This document shows positions 14,826 to 25,878 of a stretch of 64,000 nucleotides of DNA, piece by piece; position 1 is the stretch's first letter; every line of letters starts with the position of its first letter. The stretch lies in the NCBI GenBank assembly GCA_013115145.1, contig JAAPAO010000040.1, forward strand, positions 45,983 through 109,982, given 5' to 3'. Made by a program: the position numbers and the translations under genes. Under the pieces are notes generated by a model. That model was given only the letters and a program-made list of their open reading frames with translations, did not search any database and was not told the origin of the DNA. The DNA comes from Perkinsus chesapeaki (Eukaryota > Perkinsozoa > Perkinsida > Perkinsidae).

Positions 14826-17535
14826 TAATTAGTACGTACGAAAGGAACTGCAAAGAATACATACACAGTATGAAAGGTCATCATCAATAACCCCATCCCC
14901 GAGCTCAAGGGGGCAGTAGGGCACATAGGTATAGAGATATCATCGCCATAGCTTATTCTCACTAACAGATGCGGGGGCAATAATAACGTGGCGCAGTGAA
15001 ATGTCGTGACGCACGGCGGAGCGATGCACTGAGTGACACTTTTCAAAATCGCCGGCTCAAGGTTGCCTTGCGCGTTGTAATCGCAAGCACTGCTTGCTAT
15101 AGCTATATGAAGCACTAAAATACTATCAAAGGCGATAGGATATCATACCATTGTGCCACGATGAAAATATACAAGGACTGATCAGCAAATTACTTTTAGT
15201 AACCACCGATGATAACCGAGGCCAAATCAACGCATAGACAGCAATTACGTAACGCTAATCATGGATAATACTGAGCGTACTTGAATACACTATCGAATAG
15301 GCCACGGGAAGGTTAGCATGGTAGTGTTTATACTGCCTTCGACAAAGTCACACTAGCGCTGTTGGGCCGCCCAGCTTAGGTCTCGTAAGAGGGCTTAACG
15401 CGGACAAGGCTTCCGACTCGCAAATTTGAGGTAAAACAGAGAGGTGCCAAGAAAACGACGAAAAACGATTGCGATAACACTCGAGTGCAGTGTGGTGCTT
15501 GACAGATGAAAAGACGCAAATTGTTATAGCTATTTTCGGATCTTGGGTTCGGACGAAGCCCGAATGGCAGAAATAGCCCTTGCACGGACTCCATTGCGCG
15601 AATCACAGTTTTGCTAAAATGGAAGCCTGCCCTGCCGCATTGGAACAGTTTTGGGACGGAACCATAAGGATAGCGAATTCTCGCTATGTCTCGAATCCCA
15701 GGTGCTTCCTTACAAAACTTGCTAAGGAATGCAGGCCCGAAATACAGTGCGATGCTTGCGATGCCCGAAGGTTGGTTGAGAAATACGTAAGTCTGACCTG
15801 GCTCGTCTGGAAGAGCAGATCACCGCAGTGGTGCTTTGTTCGTGGCGGCCACGGGCCCTAATAGACACTTCCGATTGCACTTTGATATGTCGTTCATTAT
15901 TTCGCACATGTAGTTCTGCTTGGATAAGATATTACGTCCCCCCAATCTTACCCCTTGGCCGTAATGCTGCCACCAAAGGAAGACTCGTAGCTGTTATAGT
16001 ATCAGGCATTGTACAGTGATACGTTATGGAGATCATTAAGATATCCACCACTGTGGTGACATGTATCTCAACGGCAACCACTGCTATTTCAGGTGATTAG
16101 GTGTGAGAAATGTCTTTCTAACTTCGTTGACGCCGAAGAACGTGACCACCAGCTTGAAACTTTTCTTTCTGATCTGGTGCACGATCACAACAGAAACTGG
16201 TAGCAAACTCCGTATAGAGGTGATCACGCAAACGTCACTGTTAGTCTGGAAGCTGCCACGGCAAGATCAAGCGTAGTTCCATCTGAAAACACCAGTTTTG
16301 AAGGTGAATCCCAAATCTTTCGCCCCTACGAATCGTAGGCTAGGATTCTAGCTGAACGCAGCGCTAACGTCACGTGCATCCCGCGTCAGTTTTCCCTTCT
16401 CAGATGAGTCTTCTTCAAGCCCCACCGCTTCAGGAACGCACGATTCTTCCAACGTACGGTCTCAACACATTTTTGCTCTTGCCATCATCTTTACAGATTT
16501 CCTCCTTTGCTCATGGAATCGATGATGATGTTGATGCCATCCAACCTCTGGGATGGACTCCACGTATGACACACATCATACCATAAGGAATTGACTTCGT
16601 GTTGTACCCTACAGACACTCAGTGCCTAGACCGACAATGGATCGATGACGCGGGGTTCAAAAGGGTCCGTGGCACGTAGGTCAACAGCACTTTGGGAAGA
16701 TTAACATTTCCATCCATCAGCTACGAGAAGAGCGAGATCTCTATGACGCCCACAAGAGCTATTCGGGACAATGGAGCAAAATGATGCGAGACGAAAATTA
16801 CGCGTAGGTTCGGAGGTTCTAGTGTTATAAATTAACCGGCTCGAATGGAAGTGTTGGAAAGCCCTTTTGGATAAGCACTTTGAATAAAAGTGGCGTCATG
16901 TGTTAGGAGAGACTCTCCCGTTTCAAAGGGGGCAGCATCGTCCTTCTGTTATTATCAGCTGCTCTCTTCTGTGTCCTACGTGGGGTACAAACTCCTTGAC
17001 AAAAGGCTTGATTGCGAGTGTGATGCAATACACAAAAACAATAACTGTCCTTTCCAGGACGGTGTACTCATTTGCAGGAAGACCGTACCATACTATCGCT
17101 GCGAAATGCTATCGCTTAACGGCTAATGGCCGAACAAAGGAACGGGAGATAAGGAGACCAATGAGGGAAAGGTACGCGCTGTTGATAGAATGATGTCACT
17201 CGAACAGCTTAGTCCTTTTTGACAACGGCTGCTATGGCTATTATTTGTTCTATACCATTCGAGCTAGTAAAATAGTTGCGCTTCGATCATAGAGATAATG
17301 ACTGTTCGTAATCCCAACACTGCTTTGAGTTGCCAAGTATAAATATTAACGACCAACGCAAACCTCGCCGGTACGAGACCACAGAGGGCCACCAGGCCGA
17401 CATAAAGGCAAATTATGAATCGCTCAATCCTCTCCTCCTCCTTCTCATCATCGATACCCCAAACAATGGGGATGATGGAAGAAGGAAGGTGATGATCGCA
17501 ATAAATGACAACAACACTAATAATCGACGGTTTTA
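14826..17535. other. 2.7-kb gene desert with several hairpin-forming palindromes
   Basis: Only short open frames, none with a recognisable motif or plausible splice continuity. The part near 14830 should contain the nucleolin-like promoter. Perfect inverted repeats occur at 15083-15097 (GCAAGCA C TGCTTGC), 16046-16058 (CACCAC T GTGGTG) and 16325-16339 (CCTACGA A TCGTAGG), plus an ATAGCGA/TCGCTAT stem with a 4-base loop near 15672. Confidence 0.55.
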
Positions 17536-19493
17536 TCACAGCAGCACGCCGTCGTCCGCTGGAAACGAGTCTCTAGTCGGTGGACCGGCGGCCCTCGCGG
17601 CCTTTGCCTTCGCCTCGGCTCGCGCGTAACGGAACCTATGCGAAAAGATATGCCCTTTGAGGAGCAGGCACTTACCCCGGAGGCAGAAGCCGGCCGTTGG
17701 GTGCAAAAAGGGGGCGCTCGGGCAACGATCTTGGTTGCTGCCAAGGCTGACTGTTCTGCCATACGGACGAGGAGGAGACCGACGTAGACGTACTCGTGTA
17801 AGCAGTCCATGGCAGCGCCGCCGGTGTCTGGGGCAACTATTGGTAATAATCTAAACGTCTACGGCCTACTGCTGTCGATGCCGCTGATGAGGATGAACCG
17901 CCAATCGGTGGAGCCGAGATTTGACTATACCAAGCCGCCGCCTGTCCCGACTGCTCCCATTCAGCCCTCTGACAGCGACTTCTGTGTCTGAGCGAGGCCA
18001 CTGCTCAACTGCACTGGAAAAGGGTTACTCACTTCTGACCGGCAATGTGGCCCTCAACTGATGCCCAGGCCTGTGGTCGAGCATCGCAAAGTGTACAATA
18101 GAAACAGTCCGGCCGTAGTTCAATGAATTTCGGCAGGTCTTCCTGTTTAATTACGGGAACGCCGCCGCCACCACTCTGCCCCGCCGAGGAGCTCACAGCT
18201 GCCGCTATCTCCTCCTTGGACGGCGACTGAGGACGGCCGTACTTAAGGACACTTCACAAGCCTTACATTGGTCAGCTGCATATCCTGGATGGCCTTCATT
18301 CGTGTCTCTTCCGACTGCAGCTGCATCCAACGCAGATACCGTTGATGTTTGTCCGACTGTAGATGGACGCTCATAATGTCGAAGGAGATGCAAGTCTTCT
18401 TATGACAGAGCTCGCAATAAAGCCAGCCCTCCTCCAGACCTACCACACCCATCCTCCATGCCCTCAACCACCGAACCTTACCATCGTATTTCTTGCCGTC
18501 GGACAAGCCAATAAAATTATGCTCTAAAATGGCCTTCTGATCTTTGGGAAGGCTGTCATAGTCCTTCTGTGGATCCCATCCAGGAGGCATGTCCCATGAC
18601 GACTTGGAGTAACCTACAAAATGACATCCTACCCCACATAATACGCCATCGCCTGAATGTATATCAACACTACTATCACACCCATTACACTTCACGGAGA
18701 CTGGAGACATTTCCGAGGAAATAACACTAGGGCCCTCCAGAGTAAAGACGAGACTACCGAGGGCTTTACCGGGATGAAGAAGTGTGGAAGGATTGATATC
18801 AACAACAACAGGAGCATCAACAACCCTCAGTGCTGCTTGCCATCCTAGCAGTACTTTTTCTATCATTCCCTCCGCGATCTTGATCGCGTCGTCTGTTCGG
18901 ATCCCAAGAGCTCTTCCACAGGCTGCCACCCAGTGCCCTGGAATTCGAAGGGGAATTGCTTCCTAAAGAGATATCTTATAGCCCCCACTCGCCTCCAGCC
19001 CCCTCATCCGGTATTCACCAACCGCCTAACCCTTACCCCATTTATCCGATTTCTTCCACGACGACGCACTTGGCTTCTGTTCCTCCTCTTCCTCCTCATC
19101 CTTCCTTTTACCACTAGACGGTGGTGGCGGTTTCTTCGTTTGTGCAGCAGCCTCTGACAACACCCAAGCGTTACACAACCTAAATGTCGGCCACTCAGTG
19201 TACCTTGCTCTGTCGGAGGCTCATTCTCCGGGCCATCGGCAGGGTAGGAGTTGGCGCCCCCTTTAAAAGGCTCCTTCCTAACAAAATCAGTGCAAGAACC
19301 CAGCCTCCTCCCTGTATTACCTAGCATCGCTGCCCACATCGGCAGCAACCGCTTGAGTCGTAGCCCCACTGAGTAACACTGGACGATCATCGCCGCGCTG
19401 CTCCACGGACCTGGGACGAAGTGAAGGATGAGCATAAGAGCTGGAGAGCCATCACCTGCCTTGACGCCCAATGTCGTCCCCCATAGAAGGCAT
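17536..19493 (-). CDS. U1-type double zinc-finger protein, paralogue A
   Basis: Start ATG at 19493; a 44-nt intron early in the gene rejoins the frame as MPSMGDDIGRQGRSVEQ. After a Lys/Glu-rich low-complexity segment comes a folded region (GRALGIRTDDAIKIAEGM), then a WDP...PKDQKAILEHNF...LSDGK block, finger 1 (YCELC ... HLQSDKH) and finger 2 (YCTLCDARP ... HIAGQKH), each C-x2-C-x(n)-H-x5-H like U1/matrin-type RNA-binding fingers. An intron falls exactly inside the GQ-K codon of finger 2. The C-terminal part is Ser/Thr/Pro-rich with PNGRLLPPG, a 40-nt intron (17636-17675), then a basic Ala-rich tail ending TGA at 17536-17538. I infer an RNA-binding or splicing-related protein; the family is not one I can name. 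Confidence 0.75.
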
Positions 19494-19881
19494 GACAATC
19501 AAACGGGGGAAAATCAACTACTATGTTATTGCATCACACGGTGTTAACTCGACACCGTATACCACAACCACTACTACATATGATGGTGATGTTGAGGAGG
19601 CTGAAGGAATAATGATTGCCATTTCATGTCCAGCCACCATTTACAATATACTCAACTCAAAGGCCTTTGAAAAGCCCATAGGTAGTAGTAGTAATTCGAA
19701 TCCTTCCCCACGTTCTATCCTATTTCAGTCGATATCAACTCAACAAGGTATATTGGCATTGACACCATATGCATCGACTACACAGGCGTGATGATGCTGA
19801 AACATATTGCAAAGAGAATAATAACACTATCCCTCACGATCTAGGAGGATCAATACACCTCACCGTTCCAAGTAGCGGTTT

Positions 19882-21749
19882 TCAAAGTACATATGTTTTA
19901 CCATGAAGTAGTTGCGATGTCCTCCATCTGATGTCAGCAGCCATGCGATCCTCAGAATACCAACTGCCTTACCCTGGTGGAAGCATCACTCCATTACGAG
20001 CATACAACGGGGGCTCCTCCAATCGCTGCTTCAGGCGTTGTCCAGGCGGCGGTAAAGTGGGCTTGGGTGGCAGCAGTAATGCTGGCTCTGTAGGGCTGCC
20101 CGGCAGCGGCCCCACCTGCACAGCCGGCAATGTCGCTTAAATCCAGGCCAAGTCTCACGTGTGAGCAAGAGACCATGGTGACGGTTGGGCTATCAGCAGT
20201 AGTAGACACCGAGCCTATTGATGGTGGTGGCGATGATGCTCTTCTTGTTGATTGTTGGTTTAGTTTATCAAGCTTCTCCTGGTGCCTGAGGAACAACAAT
20301 TTCACAACAATATCTTCTCGCGACTTCCCCTCAGCACGAGCGTCAAGTAGCTCACCTCCTTCCCCTAACATGTGCCCACATATCGTTTATATTGTATGGT
20401 TTGGCGTCACAGAGGCCACAATGATAGTACCCCTCGGATCTCAGACACATAAACTCTGGCAACGGCACTTCGTCATCACCGATGACCACTCGTGGCCCCT
20501 CCGTGCTTATCTTCACACGACTCCCTCCTATCGTTATGCAATCCAGCAGCCCATCAAGGGATCCCTGAGGCCGAAGCGCCCTAAAAGCTTTCCAGGCAAA
20601 ATACTATTAGATTGCTGGCAAATCATAGCAATGGTAGTTCATTGTTGTTCGAATACCACCCCCTAATTCACGTCCCCTTTCTCGAACAGGTTACCATTCC
20701 ATAAAATATCATCATACCGTTTTAGCCATGACATAGATTTGCGAAAGCCACACCATCGAAATATTCTTCAGTTTATACGAATCCGTTAGGTCACGACTAC
20801 GATTGTTGTTGTCAGGGAACTTACCGATGCCAGAGTCCTCTCCGCCTCAGAACCTGCCGTGCCCCCCGGTAGAGTTATATTAACTATGACAGTAGTGCTA
20901 GTAGGCTTCACATCTTTCTTAACAGTCTTATTCACTTTATTATACCATACCTTAACACACAACAACATGCCTGAGTAGCAAAGCCTCTACTATTAGGAGG
21001 TACGCATGCACTCTAGAAACTGGCAATACCGATCCATTAGAAGTATTGATGCTGGTCGCGACAGACCTCCCCATGGTTCTAAGGACGCCCAATGTGTCCT
21101 CCAGCTGCTGACGATCACACACCTTCTTGTGCCTGGCAAGAAGCGCCCTCCCTCCCACTGGCTACTCGCTAAGGATGATACTTGAGGCTAGTTAGATGGT
21201 CTCCTAGGCTCCAAGCTGTCATGTATCCAGTGCCGCACAGTGTACAGATGAAACCCTTATGCGATCGAATGATGAACCATGGCAGGCCACCATCAGACTT
21301 GCTACCTTCAGATTCGACCGGGGCCATCACCTATGACATGTTCCGCGCGCCCTACATCCAGCCCCTACCTTATTCGAAAAAGCTGCCAACTTCGCACGGT
21401 GGCCGTGCGAGGCCACATGGCCAAGCATTATCTCATACCTGTTACACTTCTTATCACAGAGCTCACAGTACAGCCAACCAGCTGCTACATCTAAACACCT
21501 GATACTGTGTAAAAGGGGGACATGCCCACCAACCTCGATGCCGCTTTCCATCCGTTGTTAATATACAGTTGGCTGCCAAGAAAACTCGCTGGTCCTTGGA
21601 GAGGCCTAGTCCAAACCGTCCAATGACTAATAGAAGCTCCTCTGCTTACCTGCCTCTGCCGAAGGCATGGCCACCGACCCGCCACAGGAGATACCCCCAG
21701 AGCCTGAGAGTGCTTCCCAGCTTGCTATTGGCTGTAGCGGTTGCCCCAT
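19882..21749 (-). CDS. U1-type zinc-finger protein, paralogue B (possibly two genes)
   Basis: Start ATG at 21749 (MGQPLQPIASWEAL). An exon with LSKDQRVFLAANCILTTDGK aligns with the PKDQKAIL...LSDGK block of paralogue A. Finger 1 is YCELCDKKC ... HVASHGH; finger 2 is ICTLCGTGY ... HLTSLKH, again split by an intron within the Lys codon just before the last His. A stop follows near 20952 unless spliced around. Further exons downstream carry a third finger (YHCGLCDAKP ... HVRGRRH, about 20330-20440, same intron position), a helical KLDKLNQQ segment and YARNGVMLPPG, matching the C-terminus of A. These may be the rest of one three-finger protein or a separate, fourth paralogue lacking finger 1. Confidence 0.6.
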
Positions 21750-21940
21750 CTACTTGATTGATGATGCCAAGCTCCATCTGTGGTATCCGCCTCCGACACC
21801 GTCCCTCCTACTAAAGGCATGGGACCAATGGCACCACCTCATAATATTGTAGACTACTTCAACACCACCGGGAGAGGTAGGATGAATAAAAAACGACAAA
21901 GCACGGGGGGATACACGATTGAGGGAGCGACCGGATAGAC

Positions 21941-23632
21941 TTAAGATTCGCCAAGTTGAGAACGCTGTCGAATCCACCACCGGTACCTGCATAAAGAAGT
22001 AACCGCCTGGGATGCCATAACCTACCCCGGAGGTAGAGGCCAACCGTTGGACCCGTACATGGGCCGCATATCCATTTCAAATAAGGACTGGGTTTTCTGA
22101 GACGGCCGATTCAATGGAGATGGCGGAGGAGGCAAAGGGGGCATTGATGCGGTACTCATGGCCGACTCGAAGCTGCTAAGCGCGTCCTGAAGGGGAGTGG
22201 CAGCACATCCGACATATCCTAACACTGAGAGATATCATATATCATAGACTTACACAAGCAAACGAGTAAATTTTGGTAAGGCTAAGGTGGGGAAAGGAGT
22301 CCTATTAAGAATTCACTAATTATACTAGCGAGAAGTTGGACAAGATGATGGAAAATCACAACAACTACGCCGAACCTCTCTCACTAGTGCCAATTACGAC
22401 CACCAAGCCGCCCAAGGCACATTAGCGATTGGTGGCGCAGGGATAGACCCGAATACACTGTCCCAAATCGACAGCTGGCCGCCTTACATCATCTGGCTCC
22501 TTAGCCACCACCCCGGGGCGCAGAAGGCCATGACCATCAGGGTTGCTCACGACCTCTCTCCGCCATGCCTCCCTCTCGACTGCTGATTTATGCCTAATAG
22601 AGAGCTACAAACTACGATGAATAAAGTATCACTTCTGGCCCTTTAAGTGACACTCAAGGCTCCACTCTGTGTTTGGGTGTTTATCGCACAGCGTGCAGTG
22701 GTACGTGCCGTCCGCCTCCTCCACTATAAACTCGGACAGTGACTCTGATGCCCCCGAAGCCTGTGACAATCCCTACCCAACAAGTAGGCCCTACGCTAGG
22801 AAGTGAGGCTGCTCACCGCTTTGGTCGAAACCGGCAGCTCTCCCTTGTCCTCGTAGTAGAGTAGGTTATGCTTATGCTTTTTAGACTGCAGGTGAGGTAG
22901 CATGACGCTAAATATGATATGGGTCTTCTTCTCACATACAGTACACACCAGCCATCCCTCCTCATCTACACGAAGGCACTCCCTCTCTATATCCCAGCAG
23001 TCACCGTACTACCTCCAATGGACACTCCGTCACTTAGGAATACTTTATTGTGCCTCAGTATCGCCTGCTCCTCCAATGTCATACGGTTAAACTCTGCCAC
23101 TGGATCATAGCCCTTCCAAGCTGACAAGTGGCAAGCTGAAGACTACCAAAACGAGCAAGGCCTCACCACTGCTGCAGCTAGTCGGTGGCCGTAGACCATC
23201 AGGAACCAGCAACCCAGACCATGTGGAGGTGTCAGCTACACTGGATGGCGCCCAGACACCTACAAGTCCACTATAGCAGGTACAGTATGAGTGTTGGTAC
23301 TACTGGTAGAGGGGTGCACAGTCGATATCTCTGAGGGACTGAGACCGACACTAGTATTCAGGGCGCCTGTGCCTAATAAATGCTCCTGTAAGAGTTGGTG
23401 ACTGTTGAGTATGACACGATGCATTACATATCCCTTATCCTTTCCAAGCAACATATTTACTATCAACCTCCCCATCTCCACAATAGGAAGCACAATATGA
23501 GACCGGTGGTTTAGTCAATCAAATCCCTCCCTGGTTCCCCCACCCATTATTACCCCAAGTGTCCTTCTTCCCCCATTCCTCTTCATCCTTATAAAAAGTA
23601 CCCCGCCATCCTCCTGTAGACTGAGTAGCCAT
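21941..23632 (-). CDS. U1-type double zinc-finger protein, paralogue C
   Basis: Start ATG at 23632 (MATQSTGGWRGTFYKDE), followed by a Trp/Gly-rich stretch, then a helical region (RLIVNMLLGKDKGYVMHRV) resembling the folded region of A. AWKGYDPVAEF...LEEQAILRHNKVFLSDG matches the shared block; finger 1 is VCTVCEKKT ... HLQSKKH and finger 2 HCTLCDKHP ... HLKGQKH, with the conserved intron in the Lys codon (acceptor TTAG|GCATAAA). The C-terminal exon holds YGSNGWPLPPG and, after a short intron, a basic end (GYRWWIRQRSQ) stopping at 21941-21943. Only about 190 bp separate it from paralogue B. Same domain order and intron placement as A, so they are tandem duplicates. Confidence 0.7.
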
Positions 23633-23833
23633 CGACTTTGTTGAGTCGTCAGATGTTGGCCAGCCCTGGGACCTGAGCTCACAAGCCTGACTACTGTACA
23701 TACATCCTTCTTGGGAGGAAAGTCTGCACTATAATATAGATAACGCTGTAGTGGTGCATTGGTGGTATATTATCTGCCTCTGGTATAACCCCTACTTAAT
23801 AGACCCCCAGACTATCACGCTCGTCCCCTCCCA

Positions 23834-24190
23834 GTTAGAATAGCTCACCACGAGTACATGCAAGCGATTGATCTGCGAATGCACATCGCCTCCCCTTTGG
23901 ATACTTACCTGATATTAGCCTGGTATCTCCTATCGTCACCACTGCCACTATTCGACATCGCTCCCCTACTGGATAGCAATGTTGCACAGAGTACCGCACC
24001 GCAGCCCTACCCATGCTCCATGTAAATACGTGTGCTATGATTAGATATACTTGAATCCTCTGGTATAGACCTGATACTGACACCTCTAGCCACGCAAAAC
24101 ACCAGTAGCTACCAAAGTGCCCCCGACGATCCTCCAGTACAATCTTCCATCCACAGAAATCGAGGACAATAAAAACAATCTAATGAGGTT
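23834..24190 (-). CDS. Orphan Trp/Cys-rich protein (3' exons)
   Basis: Not recognised. An exon after a CATTAG acceptor reads VFIVLDFCGWKIVLEDRRG and continues through aromatic and Cys-containing sequence to a GTAAGT donor; a 36-nt intron then rejoins to DQSLACTRGELF and a stop near 23834. The clean splice in frame argues it is real. The 5' end is unresolved, and it might be the downstream part of the gene just upstream. Confidence 0.4.
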
Positions 24191-24312
24191 AGCATGCTCC
24201 TACGAAGTTTAGCAGATGAGATCCACCGTTCGCCGGTACAGACCTTTCCTCCCTTTATAGTATTACAATACTCAACACAACAACAGACAGGATGTCTCAT
24301 GACACCAACATG

Positions 24313-25130
24313 TATATCATACCTGAGTAATGCGTTGCTGGTTCTTCAGGGCTAAATGCTGGCCTAAGCCACGCTGGATGCCTATGAGGAAAGATTCATA
24401 AAAGGTTGGAATACAGGCCTACTGTTGCGAAGTCCAAAGACGTTCTCGCCATATGTCCCTCGGGCAAAGCCTGTGTAACTACACATCCGAATAGTCCGAT
24501 AATAACAACAGTACTTCTGCTGCCTACCGAGGGACATGCATTCCTATTGCAGGTTGCTCCAGACCGTAGCCCTCCTGGCCTGGTGACCGCCCAGCATAAT
24601 CGACATGAATTCCTATGAATCCGTTAACAGCAGCTAATAGATGTCCGTCTTACCTGTGAAGGGGCAAGTACTGGTTCCTCGTCGCATATGCATGTAGCTG
24701 CTACTATGGACCGGTATCTCCCTATGGCCGTCCGACTCTACTCTGGGGACCTGATGCTGAGGCCTCCCCTCAGGCCCTAGAGGGAAGTAGTTCACCATGG
24801 TATTATCATTGGTAAATATATAACCACTCCGAAGCTTGCCATCTCCCTCGTACGTTCCCATCTCGAAGGGCCTAACATGAAATTGCTAGGAACGTTGACC
24901 ACGGTCATCATACCGATTAATCCGACCAAACTCGGAGATATCATGGGCACTGAGGCTCCTGTTGAGGGTATTGGTCCACGAGGTGCCTATGGAGGAGCTC
25001 ATCACCGTGGAGCAGCTACAGGCAAGGGCTTCGCTACCAAAGACGTTCTCGGCTACTTTGCCGGGGACAAATCCCATGTATCCTGGAATGCCATCCTGGA
25101 TGCTAAGAACCTACTGAGAGCTTAGCGTGT
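24313..25130 (-). CDS. Putative axonemal inner-microtubule protein (CIMIP2/FAM166-like)
   Basis: The first visible exon contains IPGYMGFVPGKVAENVFGS; after an intron whose donor is CG|GTATGA the frame continues PFEMGTYEGDGKLRSGYIF. A second copy of the motif (YTGFARGTYGENVFGLR) follows a further short intron. The PGYxGFVPGK...N-x-x-G pattern is the hallmark I associate with FAM166/CIMIP2 proteins, which line the lumen of ciliary doublet microtubules; a flagellated zoospore stage would fit. Later exons (about 24313-24420) are poorly resolved and the last frame may end at a Gln-Val-stop near 24318. Family assignment is inference from one repeated motif. Confidence 0.4.
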
Positions 25131-25878
25131 AAGATACACAAGAGGTTGATTCACCGTCCTTGGCTGGAGTGGGGGAAGCTGGCTACTCGTAGCTATTCTG
25201 GATTCTCGGTAGTCCCCCGCAATGGGAGTAGATATCCCTGAAAGGAGCCTTCGGGGAAGCTGGAGCGTGGAGGTATTGCTCACCTCGGGCATCCATAAGT
25301 GAATGAACACTCCTCCGAGTGGATAAGAAGGTAGATGACGAGCGGCTAGTGTCAACCTTAAAAGATATGCCGTGGAGTATCTTTGAAGTCGTTTCAACCT
25401 ATTTTGTGAATTTAGGTGATGACAGAAGATATATGTAATAACATTTTATAACGAAGCACCGGAATTCTACTGGAAGTTGGTCTCAAAAGATACAAAGTAG
25501 GTTACTTAGGCCACCTTCGGCAAAGTTCACTTCCCCAGTGATTCTGATTTAGGCTGTATGTCCTGCGCAGTATATTCTTATTCTATAGCCATAGTATCCC
25601 TTGCCATCCAGTCACGCGCCATTAAATTACTACCGTGGATCCACTTCTCCGTGATGTTCCTCTTGACCGAGCTGTCCTTTTGCTTTCCATAACTACTGCT
25701 GTTCAGCGAACAGGGCCGATGATGACGCCAGGTAATTTTGTGGCGCGTGACTGAGTATCGACATCGCGCACGCCCCAGGCCTGCTAAATTTTTGTGTGTA
25801 GTGTGGATCTCTCTTGACACTCTTACGTTTGTTGACCTATAGATACGCTCCTGATCAGGTGACTGTGTTTAGTCATCT
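25131..25878. other. Divergent intergenic region upstream of the first Sec24 gene
   Basis: Separates a minus-strand gene from plus-strand Sec24, so it probably holds both promoters. No repeats or coding exons recognised. Confidence 0.45.

Noticed and set aside
12563-14890. Long plus-strand open frames opposite the nucleolin-like gene
   Set aside because: They are antisense shadows of the Lys/Ala/Ser/Asp codon repeats and give low-complexity Leu/Ala/Ser proteins with no start context or domain. The minus strand has the RRMs and a clean intron.
15040-15075. Possible relict spliced-leader sequence (GGCTCAAG)
   Set aside because: Only the last eight bases agree with the dinoflagellate-type leader; the preceding bases do not, and it is not placed just upstream of a start codon on the right strand.
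24877-25125. Plus-strand 82-codon ORF with Gly-rich translation
   Set aside because: It lies opposite the PGYxGFVPG exon, whose splicing to the next exon is frame-consistent; the plus-strand version has no supporting motif.
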